From NCBI RefSeq assembly GCF_965283645.1, contig NZ_CBDIPG010000001.1:2418001-2482000 (forward strand): a DNA stretch of 64,000 nucleotides, read 5' to 3'. Position 1 is the first letter of the stretch; each line of letters starts with the position of its first letter. The position numbers and the translations under genes were made by a program. The notes under the pieces are model-generated. The model was not told the DNA's origin. It saw only the letters and a list, made by a program, of their open reading frames with translations, and searched no databases. Shown one piece after another: positions 28,120-37,633 of this stretch. Source of the stretch: Kordia sp965283645. GTDB lineage: Bacteria; Bacteroidota; Bacteroidia; Flavobacteriales; Flavobacteriaceae.

Positions 28120-29503
28120 GGTTACCGTCTCTTAGTTTTTTATATTTTTCTCCTGATGATTTTAAGATTGATTTTACTTCCGCCTGAGCAATTACAGGGA
28201 ATGTTCTTGAATATAGTAAGAACAATACAAAGAAGAATCCAATCGTACCTATAAATATTCCTATATCTACAAACGTTGGTGAAAACATTGTCCATGATGA
28301 TGGAAGGTAATCTCTGTGTAATGATGTTACGATAATTACGAAACGCTCAAACCACATTCCAATGTTTACGACAATAGAAATTATAAAAGAGAATACAATA
28401 CTTGTTCTCAGTTTTTTAGACCACATAAATTGTGGAGAAAATACATTACATGTCATCATTGCCCAATATGCCCACCAGTAAGGACCAGTTGCTCTGTTTA
28501 AGAATGCATATTGTTCGTATTCAACTCCTGAATACCATGCGATGAATAATTCTGTGATGTATGCACAACCAACTATAGAACCCGTAATCATAATTACAAT
28601 GTTCATTAATTCGATGTGTTGTACTGTAATATAGTCTTCCATATTACATACTTTTCTCATAATAATCAATAGCGTATTTACCATTGCAAATCCTGAGAAA
28701 ATCGCTCCTGCCACAAAGTATGGAGGAAAGATTGTTGTATGCCATCCTGGTATTACAGACGTTGCGAAGTCAAACGATACAATGGTATGTACAGAAAGTA
28801 CTAATGGTGTTGCCAATCCAGCTAATACCAATGACACTTCTTCAAAACGTTGCCAATCTTTAGCACGTCCACTCCATCCAAAACTTACTAAACTGTATAT
28901 TTTCTTTTGGAAAGGCTTTACAGCTCTATCTCTAATCATTGCAAAATCTGGCAATAAACCTGTCCACCAGAATACTAATGATACAGATAAATATGTAGAG
29001 ATTGCAAATACATCCCAAAGTAATGGTGAGTTAAAGTTTACCCATAGTGATCCAAATTGATTTGGAATTGGTAATACCCAATATGCCAACCAAGGACGTC
29101 CCATGTGAATAATTGGGAATAATCCTGCTTGTACTACTGAGAAAATGGTCATTGCTTCCGCAGAACGGTTAATTGCCATTCTCCATTTTTGACGGAAAAG
29201 TAACAGTACGGCAGAAATCAGTGTTCCTGCGTGACCAATACCAACCCACCAAACGAAGTTTGTGATATCCCAAGCCCAACCGACAGTTTTGTTAAGACCC
29301 CAAACTCCAATACCAGTAGATATTGTGTAAATAATACATCCAATTCCCCAAAGGAATGCTACTAATGCAATAGAGAATACTATCCACCATTGCTTGTTGG
29401 CTTTTCCTTCTACAGGAGCAACAATATCAAGAGTTACATCGTGATATGATTTGTCCCCAGTTACTAAGGGTTTTCTTATAGGTGCTTCGTAATGCGACGC
29501 CAT
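28112..29503 (-). CDS. actC: Alternative complex III subunit ActC (NrfD/PsrC-like quinol-binding subunit)
   Basis: A 463-residue polytopic protein of the NrfD family. Seen: ITNFVWWVGIGHAGTLISAV, MGRPWLAYWVLPIPNQFGSL, and later helices with NVFSPQFMWSKKLRTS. In the family this subunit binds menaquinol and, with ActF, forms the proton-conducting membrane part. It lies 35 bp downstream of actB and overlaps actD by 8 bp. Confidence 0.94.
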   Translation of the reverse strand: MASHYEAPIRKPLVTGDKSYHDVTLDIVAPVEGKANKQWWIVFSIALVAFLWGIGCIIYTISTGIGVWGLNKTVGWAWDITNFVWWVGIGHAGTLISAVLLLFRQKWRMAINRSAEAMTIFSVVQAGLFPIIHMGRPWLAYWVLPIPNQFGSLWVNFNSPLLWDVFAISTYLSVSLVFWWTGLLPDFAMIRDRAVKPFQKKIYSLVSFGWSGRAKDWQRFEEVSLVLAGLATPLVLSVHTIVSFDFATSVIPGWHTTIFPPYFVAGAIFSGFAMVNTLLIIMRKVCNMEDYITVQHIELMNIVIMITGSIVGCAYITELFIAWYSGVEYEQYAFLNRATGPYWWAYWAMMTCNVFSPQFMWSKKLRTSIVFSFIISIVVNIGMWFERFVIIVTSLHRDYLPSSWTMFSPTFVDIGIFIGTIGFFFVLFLLYSRTFPVIAQAEVKSILKSSGEKYKKLRDGNHE

Positions 29504-29538
29504 AATCCGTTTATAATTGTTTCTTATTAATTCTTTTT

Positions 29539-32500
29539 TTATGCTTCTTTTGTATTCCTAACCTTCACGTGATATTGTACGTTTGGCTTCGTTCCTACGT
29601 GCTCTAGTAAATGATACATACGATCGTCTTCTAGTAATTCAGCTACTTTGCTTTCTTTGTCGTTGATATCTCCAAATACCATTGCACCAGAACTACATGC
29701 TGCTGAACAAGCCGTTTGGAATTCTCCATCTTTAATTTCACGTCCATCACGTTTTGCATCAAGAATTGTTTTTTGTGTCATTTGAATACACATAGAACAT
29801 TTTTCCATAACTCCACGAGAACGTACTACTACATCTGGATTTAATACCATACGACCTAAATCGTCATTCATATGATAATCAAATTCGTCATTCTTATTGT
29901 ATAAGAACCAGTTGAATCGACGCACTTTATAAGGACAGTTGTTTGCACAGTAACGTGTTCCCACACAGCGGTTGTATGCCATATGGTTTTGACCTTGACG
30001 ACCGTGCGATGTTGCCGCAACAGGACAAACCGTCTCACATGGAGCATGGTTACAGTGCTGACACATTACTGGTTGGAAAGCTACTTGTGGGTTTTCTGCT
30101 GGATCTTCTAATCCTAAGAAGCCATCTAATGAACCATTTTCTCCAAATAATCCACTAAAGTTTTCTTTCCTGTCATCATCTCCTTCAAATGTTTCTTCAG
30201 AAGAATAGTATCTATCAATACGCAACCAATGCATATCTCTACTTCTTCTTACTTCCGTTTTACCAACAACTGGCACGTTGTTTTCTGCGTGACATGCAAT
30301 TACACATGCTCCACATCCTGTACAAGCGTTTAAGTCAATTGACAAGTTGAAGTGATGTCCGACAGAACGATCAAATTCATCCCATAAATCAGCCTCTGGT
30401 GAAGTTGCAGCGATCATTTCATGATCTTTAGACACGTGTGGCATTACATTCCACCCATGTTTTTTATCTTCTTTATCGTACGTATTGAAAATTTCTAACG
30501 TTGTTTCCTTTACGATATCACCTCTACCCATTAAGGTATTATGCAGCTGCACACAAGCAAATTTGTGCTCGCCAGCAACAGGATCAATTGATACTGCCTG
30601 AACTGTATTGAAATTATTGTAAACTCTATAAGCGTTTACACCTGTTTGCATGTCTTCTTTGATTCCAGCTTCTTTACCATATCCTACTGCCAAACCAACA
30701 GTTCCTGGCGCTTGTCCTGGCTGAATAATTACAGGTACATTTTCAATAACCTCATTATTCACAGTAATATTTACATAATGACCATTTAATCCGCCATTAG
30801 CAACATTCCAGTTTTCTAACTCTTTTGCTTTTGCATCTGCCTGAGATATTGTCAAGTAGTTGTCCCAAGAAGCTCTTGTAATTGGATCAGGAAATTCTTG
30901 CAACCAAGGATTGTTTGCTTGCTGTCCGTCTCCCATTCCTGTTTTAGCATATAATACTAACTCCATTCCGGTAGCGGCTTTTGTTCCAGCTAATTTTCTA
31001 GCCTGTGCAGAAGCGTCTGTACTTTGAGTAGCAACTTCTTCAGTTTCTCCTTCTCCTTCTCCTTGTCCAGCGTCAGCTTCTTCAATTGCATCTGTAGCTT
31101 CATCAGCTAAACCGATAGTCATACTAGTTTTGTAAACACCATCATGTACTGCTTTGTTCCAAGAAGTACCAAGACTTAGTATACCTGTAGACCACGTATC
31201 CTTGATGTACTCATAGTATGTTTTTTCATTTCCAGTCCATTTTAATAAAGCATCTTGAAATTGTCTTGTATCAAATAATGGACGAATTGTAGGTTGCATT
31301 AGACTGTAATGACCTTTTTTCATTTCTACGTCTCCCCAAGATTCTAAGTAATGTGGAGCCGGAGCAATGTATTTTGTATTTAGAGCTGTTTCGTCTTCTT
31401 TTAGTGTAAACGTTACCGCTAATTCTAGTTTTTGCAAACTTTCAGCAAACTCGTCTCCGTTGGCTAATGTGTATACTGGATTTACACCAGCCATGATGAT
31501 TCCGCCAATAGTTCCGTTTTTAGCATCTGAAACTACTCTCTCGACAGCGCTATCTTTACCTTGTCTTATTTTGCGAGGTGCATCTGTATCAATTACTTCA
31601 CTATTGATATACTCATTAATTGCTAACACTAAGCTTTGCGCATCTACATCATTGATTCCAGATACGACAACCGCTTTTGTTTTTGCTTGTTTGATTTGAC
31701 CAACTGCTTTTGCAATCGCATCTTCAGCTTTGTCAGAGAGTTTTCTTCCAGAAACACTATTCCCTGTAATTCCTGCATAAATTTTAGCTAGAGCTACTTT
31801 TTGATCAGCTGGTGATAATGGCACACGCTTGTCGGCATTTGCACCAGACAATGTCATGTTTGATTCAAATTGAATGTGTCTTGACATTTTTGCATTACCA
31901 TTTTTCCCAGTAGGAATTCTTCCTTTGGCATACCCATCATCATACCCACCACCTTGCCAATCTCCTAAGATATCAGCTCCGACAGATACAATTAGTGTTG
32001 CTTTAGAAAAATCGTAATCAGCTAAACCTCTTTCTCCGTATTTTGCTTCGTAAGCATCTAACGCAGTAGATTCAGATATTGCATCATATATTACATGACG
32101 AACATTTGGATATTTAGCTTTGAATTCTCCAACCAATTTAGCCGTTGAAGGACTTGCAAAAGTTTGTGTTAGCAATACAACTGGTTTTCCAGCGGCATTT
32201 AACTGAGTTAACTTTTGTCCTATTTCCGTGTCTAATTGTTCCCAAGAAGCATCTTCGCCAGCAATTTTTGGTTGCTTTACTCTCATGCTATCATACAAGG
32301 ATAACACAGATGCTTGAATTCTAGCATTTGCGCTTCCTTTTACAGCTGCTTCTTTATTGTTTTCAACTTTGATTGGACGACCTTCTCTTGTTTTAATTAA
32401 GATACTTGCAAAATCGTATCCATCTGCAATTGTTGTTGCATAGTAGTCAGCAACACCAGGAATAATTGTTTCTGGTTGCACTACATAAGGAATAGATTTA

Positions 32501-32727
32501 ATTACGGGGCCTTCACACGCTGCCAATGTAGCGGCGGCTGTGCTAAAACCAACATATTTAAGAAAGTCTCTACGAGAAGTTGAAGAAGACTCTAACGTCT
32601 CTTTATCCCCTAAGAATTCATCTACAGGAACTTCTTCTACAAACTCATTCTGTCTAAGCGTCTCAACAATGGAGCTATTCTCATTTAACTCCTCAACACT
32701 TTTCCAGTATTTCTTGTTTGATGCCAT
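29539..32727 (-). CDS. actB: Alternative complex III subunit ActB (molybdopterin-oxidoreductase-like, iron-sulfur)
   Basis: A 1062-residue peripheral subunit. A twin-arginine-type signal is visible (SRRDFLKYVGFSTAAATLAA). The large N-terminal part resembles molybdopterin oxidoreductases, although in this complex the family is known to lack the cofactor. The C-terminal ferredoxin part has four cluster motifs: CTGCGACVIACHAENN, CQHCNHAPCETVCPVAA, CVGTRYCANNCPYK and CSMCIQ with a later CSAAC. The clusters carry electrons from the quinol site to the haems of ActA. The gene lies 33 bp after actA. Confidence 0.95.
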   Translation of the reverse strand: MASNKKYWKSVEELNENSSIVETLRQNEFVEEVPVDEFLGDKETLESSSTSRRDFLKYVGFSTAAATLAACEGPVIKSIPYVVQPETIIPGVADYYATTIADGYDFASILIKTREGRPIKVENNKEAAVKGSANARIQASVLSLYDSMRVKQPKIAGEDASWEQLDTEIGQKLTQLNAAGKPVVLLTQTFASPSTAKLVGEFKAKYPNVRHVIYDAISESTALDAYEAKYGERGLADYDFSKATLIVSVGADILGDWQGGGYDDGYAKGRIPTGKNGNAKMSRHIQFESNMTLSGANADKRVPLSPADQKVALAKIYAGITGNSVSGRKLSDKAEDAIAKAVGQIKQAKTKAVVVSGINDVDAQSLVLAINEYINSEVIDTDAPRKIRQGKDSAVERVVSDAKNGTIGGIIMAGVNPVYTLANGDEFAESLQKLELAVTFTLKEDETALNTKYIAPAPHYLESWGDVEMKKGHYSLMQPTIRPLFDTRQFQDALLKWTGNEKTYYEYIKDTWSTGILSLGTSWNKAVHDGVYKTSMTIGLADEATDAIEEADAGQGEGEGETEEVATQSTDASAQARKLAGTKAATGMELVLYAKTGMGDGQQANNPWLQEFPDPITRASWDNYLTISQADAKAKELENWNVANGGLNGHYVNITVNNEVIENVPVIIQPGQAPGTVGLAVGYGKEAGIKEDMQTGVNAYRVYNNFNTVQAVSIDPVAGEHKFACVQLHNTLMGRGDIVKETTLEIFNTYDKEDKKHGWNVMPHVSKDHEMIAATSPEADLWDEFDRSVGHHFNLSIDLNACTGCGACVIACHAENNVPVVGKTEVRRSRDMHWLRIDRYYSSEETFEGDDDRKENFSGLFGENGSLDGFLGLEDPAENPQVAFQPVMCQHCNHAPCETVCPVAATSHGRQGQNHMAYNRCVGTRYCANNCPYKVRRFNWFLYNKNDEFDYHMNDDLGRMVLNPDVVVRSRGVMEKCSMCIQMTQKTILDAKRDGREIKDGEFQTACSAACSSGAMVFGDINDKESKVAELLEDDRMYHLLEHVGTKPNVQYHVKVRNTKEA

Positions 32728-32760
32728 ATTATATATATAAAATTAGCTTCTTAATTAATA

Positions 32761-34047
32761 TTAATAGTGACATTTTCCACATTCTAACGCTCCCATTTGA
32801 GACGCTTTGAATGATTCAACACCATATTTCTCTTTTAACTGCTCATGAATTTTTTCGTAATAAGCATTTCCTTTTACATTCACATCTGTATCTCTGTGAC
32901 AGTTGATACACCATCCCATTGTTAATGGAGCATGTTGCTCTACTATTTCCATTGCTTCAATCTCTCCGTGACATTTTTGACAATCAACTCCTGCTACAGA
33001 AACGTGTTGTGAGTGATTAAAATATACGAAATCTGGAAGGTTGTGAATACGAACCCATTTTACTGGTTTCGGCTCATTTACGTATGCTTGTTCTGCTGGA
33101 TCCCATCCTGTAGCTTCATATATTTTCTGAATTTCTTTATCATAGAAATCTTTTGAATATTTAGCTGAAGTTTCACCGTTGTATTCACCGATATTCATGT
33201 GACAGTTCATACAAATGTTTAGTGATGGAATTCCTGAATGTTTACTTACTCTTGCAGAAGAGTGACAGTATTTACATTCTATTTTGTTATCTCCTGCGTG
33301 GATTTTGTGCGAGAAGTGAATTGGCTGAATTGGTTGATATCCTTGATCTACTCCAACTTGCATTAAGTATCCGTATGCAAAGTATGCAGATCCTAATAGG
33401 AAGAAGATTGTTGTTATAATTACCAAGAACTGGTTTTGCGCAAATGCTTTCCAGATTGGCGTTCCTTTTGTTTCTTCTTCAAGATTTAATGTTCCGTTTG
33501 CAACCGCAAATTTACGAAGTGTCTTGTTCACTAAGAATAAACCTAAAGCTAATAAACCGAATAATACGATTAATGCCCAAAGTACCATTTGATTTGAGAA
33601 GCCTGACTCAACTACCTGAACAGACTTTTTATCATCGCCTGACTTAACTGGCGGCTCAGCAGCTGTATACGCAAGAATATTGTCAATATCCTCATTTTTC
33701 AGTTGTGGAAAAGCAGTCATGGCTTTCTTTCCGTTAGCTTCATATACTTTAACCGCATATGCATCTCCAGACTTAATCATTGCACTACTGTTCTTAATCC
33801 AACTGTACAACCATTCTCTGTCTAAACCTTCTTCATCAGCTAAACGTTGCTCAATATTTCTCAACATTGGACCCGTTGAAGCTTTATCTAACTTATGACA
33901 AGCAGCACAGTTTGCATTAAATAAACCTTTACCCGCTTTAACTGCAGCCTCATCTTGTGCAAAGAGAGAAGTTGAAAATGCCAGCATTAGCGCTAGCGCG
34001 ATTCCTAAAATTCTTGAAATTGAATTACGGTGATTCACCTTTTTCAT
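32761..34047 (-). CDS. actA: Alternative complex III subunit ActA, multihaem cytochrome c
   Basis: A 428-residue protein with a signal peptide (ISRILGIALALMLAFSTSLF), an N-terminal mono-haem domain (CAACH, residues 47-51), two membrane helices (around 158-176 and 208-230), and a C-terminal multihaem domain with CKYCH, CMNCH, CQKCH, CINCH and CGKCH. I count six CXXCH motifs. The best-known ActA, from Rhodothermus, is described as pentahaem; here the extra motif comes from the N-terminal cytochrome c domain. It is the first gene of the operon, with a recognisable promoter at 34128-34159. Confidence 0.94.
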   Translation of the reverse strand: MKKVNHRNSISRILGIALALMLAFSTSLFAQDEAAVKAGKGLFNANCAACHKLDKASTGPMLRNIEQRLADEEGLDREWLYSWIKNSSAMIKSGDAYAVKVYEANGKKAMTAFPQLKNEDIDNILAYTAAEPPVKSGDDKKSVQVVESGFSNQMVLWALIVLFGLLALGLFLVNKTLRKFAVANGTLNLEEETKGTPIWKAFAQNQFLVIITTIFFLLGSAYFAYGYLMQVGVDQGYQPIQPIHFSHKIHAGDNKIECKYCHSSARVSKHSGIPSLNICMNCHMNIGEYNGETSAKYSKDFYDKEIQKIYEATGWDPAEQAYVNEPKPVKWVRIHNLPDFVYFNHSQHVSVAGVDCQKCHGEIEAMEIVEQHAPLTMGWCINCHRDTDVNVKGNAYYEKIHEQLKEKYGVESFKASQMGALECGKCHY

Positions 34048-34127
34048 ATTTTAAAGTCTTCTTAATTTGGCATGGTTTTTTCAGAGTTTATTATAAACTT
34101 AGATGTTCATGCATTTTCCAAATTTGA

Positions 34128-34159
34128 GCAAAAATACAAATAGCGTTTAATTTGAGAAA
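34128..34159 (-). promoter_or_regulatory. Promoter of the actABCDEF-ctaCD operon
   Basis: On the minus strand TTTC (34159-34156), 19 bp, then TATTTTTGC (34136-34128) matches the Bacteroidota primary sigma consensus (TTTG/C, about 19 bp, TAnnTTTGC). It lies 81 bp before the actA start codon. Confidence 0.65.
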
Positions 34160-34234
34160 TGTTAGAGAACTCTTAATTTGTAATTTATAGTAATTCTAAA
34201 TAAGATTTCTCTACTAAAGTTCGTTAGTATATTT

Positions 34235-34243
34235 TACATTTGC
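34235..34243 (+). promoter_or_regulatory. -7 box of the SPOR-domain gene
   Basis: TACATTTGC is an exact Bacteroidota -7 match. Transcription should start near 34250, which favours the ATG at 34276 over that at 34261. Confidence 0.5.
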
Positions 34244-34275
34244 ACTAAATTGTATTCATTATGAGATTTTTAACA

Positions 34276-34659
34276 ATGAAAAAGATAACCATTATTGCAT
34301 TAAGCGCGTTTTTTTATACAGGAATTACCAGCGCACAGGAAGGACAGATTAACTTGTCTAAAAACCCTAAAATAGATAAATTACTTACATATAAGACAGA
34401 AATTAACCAAGAAACGGATAATGACAACCGTTATAAGATTCAAATTTTTAACGGAAATCGCAAGAATGCCGAAAGAGCAAAGTCGAAATTTGAAATAAAC
34501 CATAGAGACATGCAGGCAAAAATGAAGTTTGAAACTCCAAATTATAAAGTTTGGGTTGGTAATTTTAGAACAAGTTTGGAAGCTGATCGTTATTTGGAAG
34601 AAGTGAAGAAAACGTTTCCAAATGCTTTTGCATTTATACCACCAAAGAAGAAAAATTAA
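34276..34659 (+). CDS. Secreted SPOR-domain protein
   Basis: From the ATG at 34276 the protein is 127 residues with a clean signal peptide (MKKITIIALSAFFYTGITSA, then Q). A SPOR domain fills the C-terminal half (YKIQIFNGNRKNAERAKSKF, then VWVGNFRTSLEADRYLEEV). SPOR domains bind denuded peptidoglycan strands at division sites or in the periplasm. An in-frame ATG at 34261 would put only about 10 nt between the predicted transcription start and the codon, so I prefer the second one. It is a single gene divergent from actA and closed by a strong terminator. Confidence 0.87.
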   Translation: MKKITIIALSAFFYTGITSAQEGQINLSKNPKIDKLLTYKTEINQETDNDNRYKIQIFNGNRKNAERAKSKFEINHRDMQAKMKFETPNYKVWVGNFRTSLEADRYLEEVKKTFPNAFAFIPPKKKN

Positions 34660-34681
34660 ATGTTTTTAATATTTTGTATAT

Positions 34682-34713
34682 AAAAAAAGGATCGCAATTG
34701 CGATCCTTTTTTT
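34682..34713. terminator. Bidirectional intrinsic terminator between SPOR gene and infB
   Basis: A perfect 32-bp palindrome: seven A, GGATCGCAATTGCGATCC, seven T. It ends the SPOR gene on the plus strand and the rimP-nusA-infB operon on the minus strand. Confidence 0.88.
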
Positions 34714-34732
34714 ATGCGTTTGAATTGATGAT

Positions 34733-37576
34733 TTATTTCAATTTCTTTTTCACTTCTATTTCTTGGAAACATTCTACAATATCACCTTCCTTGATGTCGT
34801 TGTAGTTTTTAACTTGTAATCCACAGTCATATCCTTTACTAACTTCTTTTACGTCGTCTTTGAAACGTTTTAACGAAGCTAATTCACCTGTATAAATTAC
34901 AACACCATCACGAATTAATCGGATACCAGCGTTTCTATAAATTTTACCATCTGTTACCATACAACCAGCAATTGTTCCGATTTTAGAGATTTTGAATGTT
35001 TCTCTAATTTCAGCATTCCCAGTAATTTCCTCTTTCATTTCAGGAGATAATAATCCTTCCATTGCATCTTTTACATCGTTGATAGCATCGTAGATGATTG
35101 AGTATGCTCGGATATCAATTTCTTCCTTATCTGCAACCATTCTTGCATTTCCTGCAGGTCGCACATTAAATCCGATAATAATCGCATCAGAAGCACTTGC
35201 CAATAACACATCACTCTCTGTGATGGCTCCAACTCCTTTGTGAATGATTTTTACTTCAATTTCTTCCGTAGATAGTTTCTGGAATGAATCGGTTAACGCT
35301 TCCACAGAACCATCCACATCACCTTTTAGAATGATATTTAATTCTTGGAAATCTCCAATTTTTATTCTTCGACCTATATCTGTTAATGTTGTTCTTCTTT
35401 GCGTTCTTACAGATTGTTCTCTTAGTAATTGCGTACGCTTTGCTGCAATTTGTTTTGCATCTTTTTCGTCCTCAAATACATTGAACTTGTCACCTGCTTG
35501 TGGCGCTCCATCTAAACCAAGAATTGAAACTGGTGTTGAAGGATTTGCAGTTTTCACTTTTTTACCACGTTCATCAAACATTGCTTTGATTTTACCACTG
35601 TGCTTTCCAGCAAGTAAGTAATCACCAATTTTTAATGTACCGTTTTGGATAAGAATTGTTGATACATATCCACGACCTTTGTCAAGGAATGCTTCTACTA
35701 CAGTTCCTACTGCGTTTTTATCTGGGTTTGCTTTTAACTCAAGTAATTCTGCTTCAAGCAATACTTTTTCTAGTAATTCATCAACCCCTAATCCAGTTTT
35801 TGCAGAGATATCATGCGATTGAATTTTTCCTCCCCAATCTTCTACAAGAAGATTCATGGATGCTAATTTCTCTTTAATTTTTTCTGGATTTGCTGTTGGT
35901 CTATCAATTTTGTTTATCGCAAATATGATAGGAACACCTGCCGCTTGTGCGTGACTGATTGCTTCTTTTGTTTGAGGCATTACATCATCATCCGCTGCAA
36001 TTACAATAATTGCAATATCGGTTACTTGCGCACCACGTGCACGCATTGCTGTAAAGGCTTCGTGACCTGGTGTATCTAAGAATGTTATTCGTTGACCACT
36101 TTCAAGTGTTACACCATATGCTCCGATATGTTGTGTTATTCCACCTGATTCACCTGCAATTACATTTTCTTTACGAATATGATCTAATAAGGAAGTTTTA
36201 CCGTGATCAACATGTCCCATTACTGTTACAATTGGTGCTCTTGGTGATAAATCTTCAGGCGCATCTTCTTCTTCTTGAATTGCTTCTTCAATATCAGCCG
36301 CAACGAAGTCTACACTAAATCCGAATTCTTCGGCAACTATTGATAGCGTATCCGCATCAAGACGTTGGTTCATGGTTACCATGATTCCAAGCATCATACA
36401 TTTAGAAATGATTTCGTTGATTCCAACATCCATCATTGTTGCAAGTTCACCAACAGTTACAAATTCTGTTGCTTTTAATACTTTGCTTTCTGCTTCTTGT
36501 TGCTCTAGCGTTTCTTCGTTTTTCTGTCTACGTACATCACGCTTATCTTTACGATATTTTGCTCCTCTGGACTTGTTACTTTTCCCTTGCAGCTTTTCAA
36601 GCGTTTCACGTACTTGTTTTTGTACTTCTTCTTCTGTTGGCTCAACTTTAGCCACAGGAGCTTTACGTACTTGTCCTCCACGACGGTTTCCTCCACGATT
36701 ACCTCCACGATTTCCACCGCGGTTGTTATTGTTTCCGCCTGAACGGTTATTATTTCCTCCTGGACCTGATTTAGAAATACGCTTACGTTTCTTTCTTTTG
36801 TCAGCTTCGGATTCTTTTTTGTTATCGTCTTTTTTCTTTTTGGCCTTGTTAAATTGTGTCAAGTCAATTTTTTGACCTGTCATTTTAGGACCTGAAAGTT
36901 TTTGATATTTTGTAGTAATTACTTTCTTTTCTGGCTCGGTTGAAGTTTCCTCAGTTTTAGCAGGTGCTTGGGCAGGCTTTTCCGTTGCTTTTGCTTTTGG
37001 CTCAACTTTTTTAGTTTGCTTAACCTCAACCTTTGCAGGTTTTTGAGCTGGCACAACTTTTGGAGCTTTTACTACAGGTGCTTCTTTTTTAGGAGCTTCT
37101 TTCTTTTCTACTGCTTTTGGTTGTTCTTGTTGCTTTGGCTGTGCTTGAACTTCCTTCGCAGGAGTAGCTTTAGGTGCTTCTTCAGCTTTTTTCTGTACCG
37201 GCTTCGATTTTTCTTTTTGAGGGTTTAGATCTATTTTTCCAATCGTTTTTGGTCCAGAAAGATTTGCTTTTGCACGCACCACTTCTTCACGCTGCATTTT
37301 TCTACGTTGTGCTTCTTCTTGTTCTTTTACAAGTTGTTCTCTCAACGCTTCTTTCTCCTTCCTTTTCTCTTCTCCTAATTCCTTAGAAGCTACTTTTTTG
37401 CTTTTGTCGGTTTGAAAACCATCAAGCAACACGTTGTATACTTCCTGCGATATTTTTGTGGTCGGTCTTTTTTCCACAGAATGTCCATTCTGCGACAAGA
37501 AATCCACAGCTCTATCGATTGAAATATTCAATTCGCGTAGTACTTTACTTAGCCTTATTTTGTTCTGTTCAGCCAT
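34733..37576 (-). CDS. infB: Translation initiation factor IF-2
   Basis: A 947-residue GTPase that places fMet-tRNA on the 30S subunit. The order is: IF2_N domain (IRLSKVLRELNISIDRAVDF), a long Lys/Glu/Pro/Ala-rich linker, an Arg/Gly/Asn-rich patch (GGNNNRSGGNNNNRGGNRGG), a second IF2_N, then the G domain with VTVMGHVDHGKTSLLDHI (G1), DTPGHEAFTAMR (G3) and INKIDR (G4), and domains II-IV. It is the last gene of rimP-nusA-infB, an order conserved in most bacteria, 57 bp after nusA. Confidence 0.97.
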   Translation of the reverse strand: MAEQNKIRLSKVLRELNISIDRAVDFLSQNGHSVEKRPTTKISQEVYNVLLDGFQTDKSKKVASKELGEEKRKEKEALREQLVKEQEEAQRRKMQREEVVRAKANLSGPKTIGKIDLNPQKEKSKPVQKKAEEAPKATPAKEVQAQPKQQEQPKAVEKKEAPKKEAPVVKAPKVVPAQKPAKVEVKQTKKVEPKAKATEKPAQAPAKTEETSTEPEKKVITTKYQKLSGPKMTGQKIDLTQFNKAKKKKDDNKKESEADKRKKRKRISKSGPGGNNNRSGGNNNNRGGNRGGNRGGNRRGGQVRKAPVAKVEPTEEEVQKQVRETLEKLQGKSNKSRGAKYRKDKRDVRRQKNEETLEQQEAESKVLKATEFVTVGELATMMDVGINEIISKCMMLGIMVTMNQRLDADTLSIVAEEFGFSVDFVAADIEEAIQEEEDAPEDLSPRAPIVTVMGHVDHGKTSLLDHIRKENVIAGESGGITQHIGAYGVTLESGQRITFLDTPGHEAFTAMRARGAQVTDIAIIVIAADDDVMPQTKEAISHAQAAGVPIIFAINKIDRPTANPEKIKEKLASMNLLVEDWGGKIQSHDISAKTGLGVDELLEKVLLEAELLELKANPDKNAVGTVVEAFLDKGRGYVSTILIQNGTLKIGDYLLAGKHSGKIKAMFDERGKKVKTANPSTPVSILGLDGAPQAGDKFNVFEDEKDAKQIAAKRTQLLREQSVRTQRRTTLTDIGRRIKIGDFQELNIILKGDVDGSVEALTDSFQKLSTEEIEVKIIHKGVGAITESDVLLASASDAIIIGFNVRPAGNARMVADKEEIDIRAYSIIYDAINDVKDAMEGLLSPEMKEEITGNAEIRETFKISKIGTIAGCMVTDGKIYRNAGIRLIRDGVVIYTGELASLKRFKDDVKEVSKGYDCGLQVKNYNDIKEGDIVECFQEIEVKKKLK

Positions 37577-37633
37577 AAGCTATTTTAAATTTTTACCCTC
37601 TTTTAAAATAAAAAAATTGCTTTTTCTATTTCA

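Noticed and set aside
36372..36875. 167-codon plus-strand frame antisense to infB
   Set aside because: It mirrors the Arg/Gly-rich and Lys/Glu-rich linker of IF-2; composition is an artefact and infB is certain.
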